NCBI RefSeq assembly: GCF_000012825.1
Contig: NC_009614.1
Location: forward strand, 434,001-498,000
Source: Phocaeicola vulgatus ATCC 8482
Lineage (GTDB): Bacteria; Bacteroidota; Bacteroidia; Bacteroidales; Bacteroidaceae
DNA length: 64,000 nucleotides
Direction of reading: 5' to 3'
The notes under the pieces were generated by a model. It did not search any database. It was given only the letters and a program-made list of their open reading frames with translations, and had not been told where the DNA came from. Both the position numbers and the translations under genes were made by a program. This document shows, in pieces, positions 62,278 through 64,000 of this stretch (its first letter is position 1; each line of letters opens with the position of its first letter).

Positions 62278-62364
62278 ATGAAAAAGGTAAAAAGTATTTT
62301 TAAAAAAGCCCTTGCTATGATGGGTGAAAACGAAGTAAAAGCTTGGGGTATAGGGATTAAGTAA
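62278..62364 (+). CDS. 28-residue basic peptide, first of three tandem paralogues
   Basis: ATG to TAA encodes 28 residues beginning MKKVKSIFKKALAMMG and ending KAWGIGIK, with seven Lys against two Glu (net about +5). It shares exact length, the start M-K-(K/R)-(V/L)-K-x-(I/F)-(F/I)-K, an aromatic-Gly pair at 23-24 and the final Lys28 with the next two ORFs. The hydrophobic residues could line one face of an amphipathic helix. The ATG is preceded by AAAGAAAGGATAAC plus 6 bases, a motif repeated before the second ORF. I recognise no family; the function could be a secreted or membrane-active peptide or a regulator. Paralogy is the main evidence for coding. Confidence 0.72.
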   Translation: MKKVKSIFKKALAMMGENEVKAWGIGIK

Positions 62365-62404
62365 GAAAACAACCCTATTTTTTAATCAAAGAAAGGATAA
62401 CATT

Positions 62405-62491
62405 ATGAAGAAGTTGAAGGAGATCATCAAAGCAGGTCTCAAAGATATGGGAAATGACGCCCTCCGTGCTTGGGGGTACGATACAAAGTAA
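62405..62491 (+). CDS. 28-residue basic peptide, second tandem paralogue
   Basis: Encodes 28 residues starting MKKLKEIIKAGLKDMG and ending RAWGYDTK. Seven basic residues are offset by four acidic ones (net about +3). It shares G16, A22-W23-G24 and K28 with the first peptide. Codon choices differ widely from the first ORF while residue classes are kept (for example GTA versus TTG at position 4), which points to selection on protein. AAAGAAAGGATAAC lies 3 bases before the ATG, identical over 14 bases to the first ORF's leader. The gap to the first ORF is 40 bases, with no internal terminator. Confidence 0.72.
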   Translation: MKKLKEIIKAGLKDMGNDALRAWGYDTK

Positions 62492-62538
62492 AAGATACAA
62501 AGGATTAGTTTTTAACGTTTTAAAAAAAGGGTAACAGG

Positions 62539-62625
62539 ATGAAAAGAGTAAAAAGTTTTTTCAAAGGATATATGAGGGCTATTGAAATTAATGCCGCATT
62601 AATGTATGGTTATAGACCTAAATAA
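62539..62625 (+). CDS. 28-residue basic peptide, third tandem paralogue
   Basis: Encodes 28 residues starting MKRVKSFFKGYMRAIE and ending MYGYRPK, with seven basic residues and one acidic (net about +6). It is the most divergent copy: Tyr replaces Trp at 23, but Gly24 and Lys28 are kept, as is the MKxVKSxFK start shared with the first peptide. AAAAAAGGGTAAC lies 3 bases before the ATG. It is 47 bases after the second ORF. A strong terminator begins 38 bases beyond its stop, closing the unit. Confidence 0.68.
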   Translation: MKRVKSFFKGYMRAIEINAALMYGYRPK

Positions 62626-62662
62626 AAACCGTACTTTTTGATTGAGGGAATTGAATTACCAT

Positions 62663-62708
62663 TATAATAAAAAAGCAGTCTTGACTTTTCAAGACTGCTT
62701 TTTTATTA
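62663..62708 (+). terminator. Strong terminator closing the small-ORF unit
   Basis: ATAATAAAAAAGCAGTCTTG and its exact complement (TCAAGACTGC followed by TTTTTTATTAT) form a stem of more than 20 bp around a 4-base loop CTTT. Confidence 0.93.
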
Positions 62709-62772
62709 TAAATACAGTAGAAGTGAAATCAATTTATCCGACAAGCAATACACTAATATTAAAAATATTCCC

Positions 62773-62780
62773 TATTTTTG
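62773..62780 (+). promoter_or_regulatory. -7 element of the GH109-like gene promoter
   Basis: TATTTTTG matches TAnnTTTG 43 bases before the ATG at 62824. Confidence 0.5.
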
Positions 62781-62823
62781 CAACAATCTGCTATTAACCT
62801 ATAAATTTCAATTAAACAGAACC

Positions 62824-64000
62824 ATGATTAAAAACCTATCTACCTTCTTCGTCGGTATAGCGTTATCATGCCTCGCCGGCTGTACCCCAATCCCCAAAGA
62901 AACAACTGCAACAAAAGAGTATGCGCCTCTTGAAGTTCCAGTTCCCGAACGTCCTGCGGGACAACAGGATGTAATCGAACTAACAACTCCTAAACTTGAC
63001 ACTGTGCGTGTAGGTTTCATCGGTTTGGGCATGCGTGGTCCCAGTGCGGTAGAACGTTGGACGCACATACCGGGAACTAAAATTGTGGCTCTTTGCGACT
63101 TATTGCCTGAAAATGCGGAAAAAGCACAAAAAATTGTAACTAACGCCGGTATGGAAGCCCCTGCCCTCTATTCCGGCAGCGAAGATGCATGGAAACAACT
63201 GTGCGAGCGAAACGATATCGACTTGGTATACATTGCAACAGACTGGAAACACCATACTGAAATGGGTATCTATGCCATGGAACATGGAAAACATGCAGCC
63301 ATCGAGGTACCTGCCGCCATGTCGCTGGATGAAATCTGGGCACTTATCAATACTTCCGAAAAGACCCGTAAACACTGTATGCAACTTGAAAACTGTGTTT
63401 ACGACTTCTTCGAACTGACGACATTGAATATGGCACAAAAAGGTCTTTTCGGCGAAGTGCTCCATGTAGAAGGTTCATACATCCATAATCTGGAAGAATT
63501 CTGGCCTTATTACTGGAACAACTGGCGTTTGGATTACAACCGGGAGTTCCGTGGAGACGTTTATGCCACACACGGCCTAGGCCCTGCCTGCCAATTGCTC
63601 AACATTCATCGCGGTGACCGCATGAAGACACTGGTAGCCATGGACACCAAAGCTGTAACCGGTCCCGAACTGGTAAAACAATATCAGAAAGAAGAAGCAC
63701 CCGATTTCCAAAACGGCGACCATACCATGACTTTTATCCGTACAGAAAACGGAAAAACCATCCACATACAGCATGATGTAATGAATCCACGTCCCTATAG
63801 CCGTATGTATCAGCTGACCGGTACCAAAGGTTTTGCCAACAAATATCCCATCGAGCAATATTGTTTCCGCCCGGATCAGATTGACAGCACCAGCATACCC
63901 GATCACGAAAACCTGAGTATGCACTCGGCTGTTCCCGAAAAAGTAAAAGAAGCTTTGATGAGCCAATACAAACATCCTATCCACCAAGAATTAGAAGAAA
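62824..64000 (+). CDS. GH109-like / Gfo-Idh-MocA family lipoprotein (cut by window edge)
   Basis: Secreted lipoprotein of the NAD-dependent oxidoreductase fold, most like GH109 alpha-N-acetylgalactosaminidases. The frame is open for 392 codons to the window end, and the C terminus is missing. The signal peptide ends in lipobox CLAGC, followed by a Pro-rich linker. The NAD-binding motif is VGFIGLGMRGPSAVERW, with further family motifs VYIATDWKHHTEMGIYAMEH, GKHAAIEVPAAMSLDEIWAL and YATHGLGPACQLLNIHRGD. The THGLGP block is typical of GH109, where NAD is a tightly held cofactor in an oxidation-elimination-addition mechanism. Such enzymes remove terminal GalNAc, fitting host mucin use. Another Gfo/Idh/MocA activity cannot be excluded. 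Confidence 0.85.
   Translation, partial: MIKNLSTFFVGIALSCLAGCTPIPKETTATKEYAPLEVPVPERPAGQQDVIELTTPKLDTVRVGFIGLGMRGPSAVERWTHIPGTKIVALCDLLPENAEKAQKIVTNAGMEAPALYSGSEDAWKQLCERNDIDLVYIATDWKHHTEMGIYAMEHGKHAAIEVPAAMSLDEIWALINTSEKTRKHCMQLENCVYDFFELTTLNMAQKGLFGEVLHVEGSYIHNLEEFWPYYWNNWRLDYNREFRGDVYATHGLGPACQLLNIHRGDRMKTLVAMDTKAVTGPELVKQYQKEEAPDFQNGDHTMTFIRTENGKTIHIQHDVMNPRPYSRMYQLTGTKGFANKYPIEQYCFRPDQIDSTSIPDHENLSMHSAVPEKVKEALMSQYKHPIHQELEE

Overview
The window reads as chromosomal DNA of a human-gut Bacteroidota, most like Bacteroides/Phocaeicola. The signs are three SusC/SusD pairs, a FecI/FecR-type sigma/anti-sigma pair controlling a polysaccharide utilization locus (PUL), methylmalonyl-CoA mutase MutA/MutB, an NVEALT peptide gene, and repeated TAnnTTTG -7 promoter elements typical of Bacteroides. 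Species assignment is inference. I see no rRNA, tRNA, CRISPR array or intact transposase.

Layout. 1-0.85 kb: 3' end of rfbB. 1.3-6.2 kb: an intact SusC/SusD pair without enzymes. 6.4-18.6 kb (minus): a PUL running sigma, anti-sigma, STN-type SusC, SusD, GH63-like enzyme, GH2 beta-galactosidase. 18.7-22.1 kb (minus): ABC-F ATPase and an AspT/YidE-like transporter. 22.4-26.4 kb: mutA-mutB. 26.8-30.3 kb (minus): a decayed SusC/SusD pair, with SusC missing its 5' part and SusD frameshifted in a T run. 30.5-36.3 kb: DUF1232 protein, TonB-receptor-like barrel, a histidine-kinase-like protein lacking the phospho-acceptor His, and an MscS channel. 36.4-42.1 kb (minus): an RND efflux operon. 42.2-45.7 kb (minus): a secreted hypothetical, then a tightly coupled operon of NVEALT peptide, propeller lipoprotein, thioredoxin-like lipoprotein (in-frame stop) and signal peptidase I. 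46.1-50.2 kb: etfB-etfA-[four-helix-bundle cassette]-acyl-CoA dehydrogenase. 50.6-54.1 kb: hypothetical, thioesterase, Smr protein, queA. 54.7-61.5 kb: histidine degradation operon hutU-ftcD-[GxxExxY cassette]-hutI-cyclodeaminase-hutH. 61.6-64 kb: NUDIX hydrolase, three tandem 28-residue paralogous small ORFs between two strong terminators, and the 5' part of a GH109-like lipoprotein gene.

How the genes work together. The 6.4-18.6 kb PUL couples glycan import and sensing (STN-SusC, FecR, sigma) to periplasmic glycosidases, and probably targets a beta-galactose-containing glycan. The hut genes convert histidine to glutamate, passing the formimino carbon to folate. The etf/acd genes carry electrons from acyl-CoA oxidation. 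MutAB interconverts succinyl-CoA and methylmalonyl-CoA.

The most novel items are the trio of 28-residue peptides (62.28-62.63 kb), the NVEALT/signal-peptidase operon, and the two short gene cassettes (four-helix-bundle and GxxExxY) bounded by inverted arrays of short repeats and lodged inside metabolic operons.
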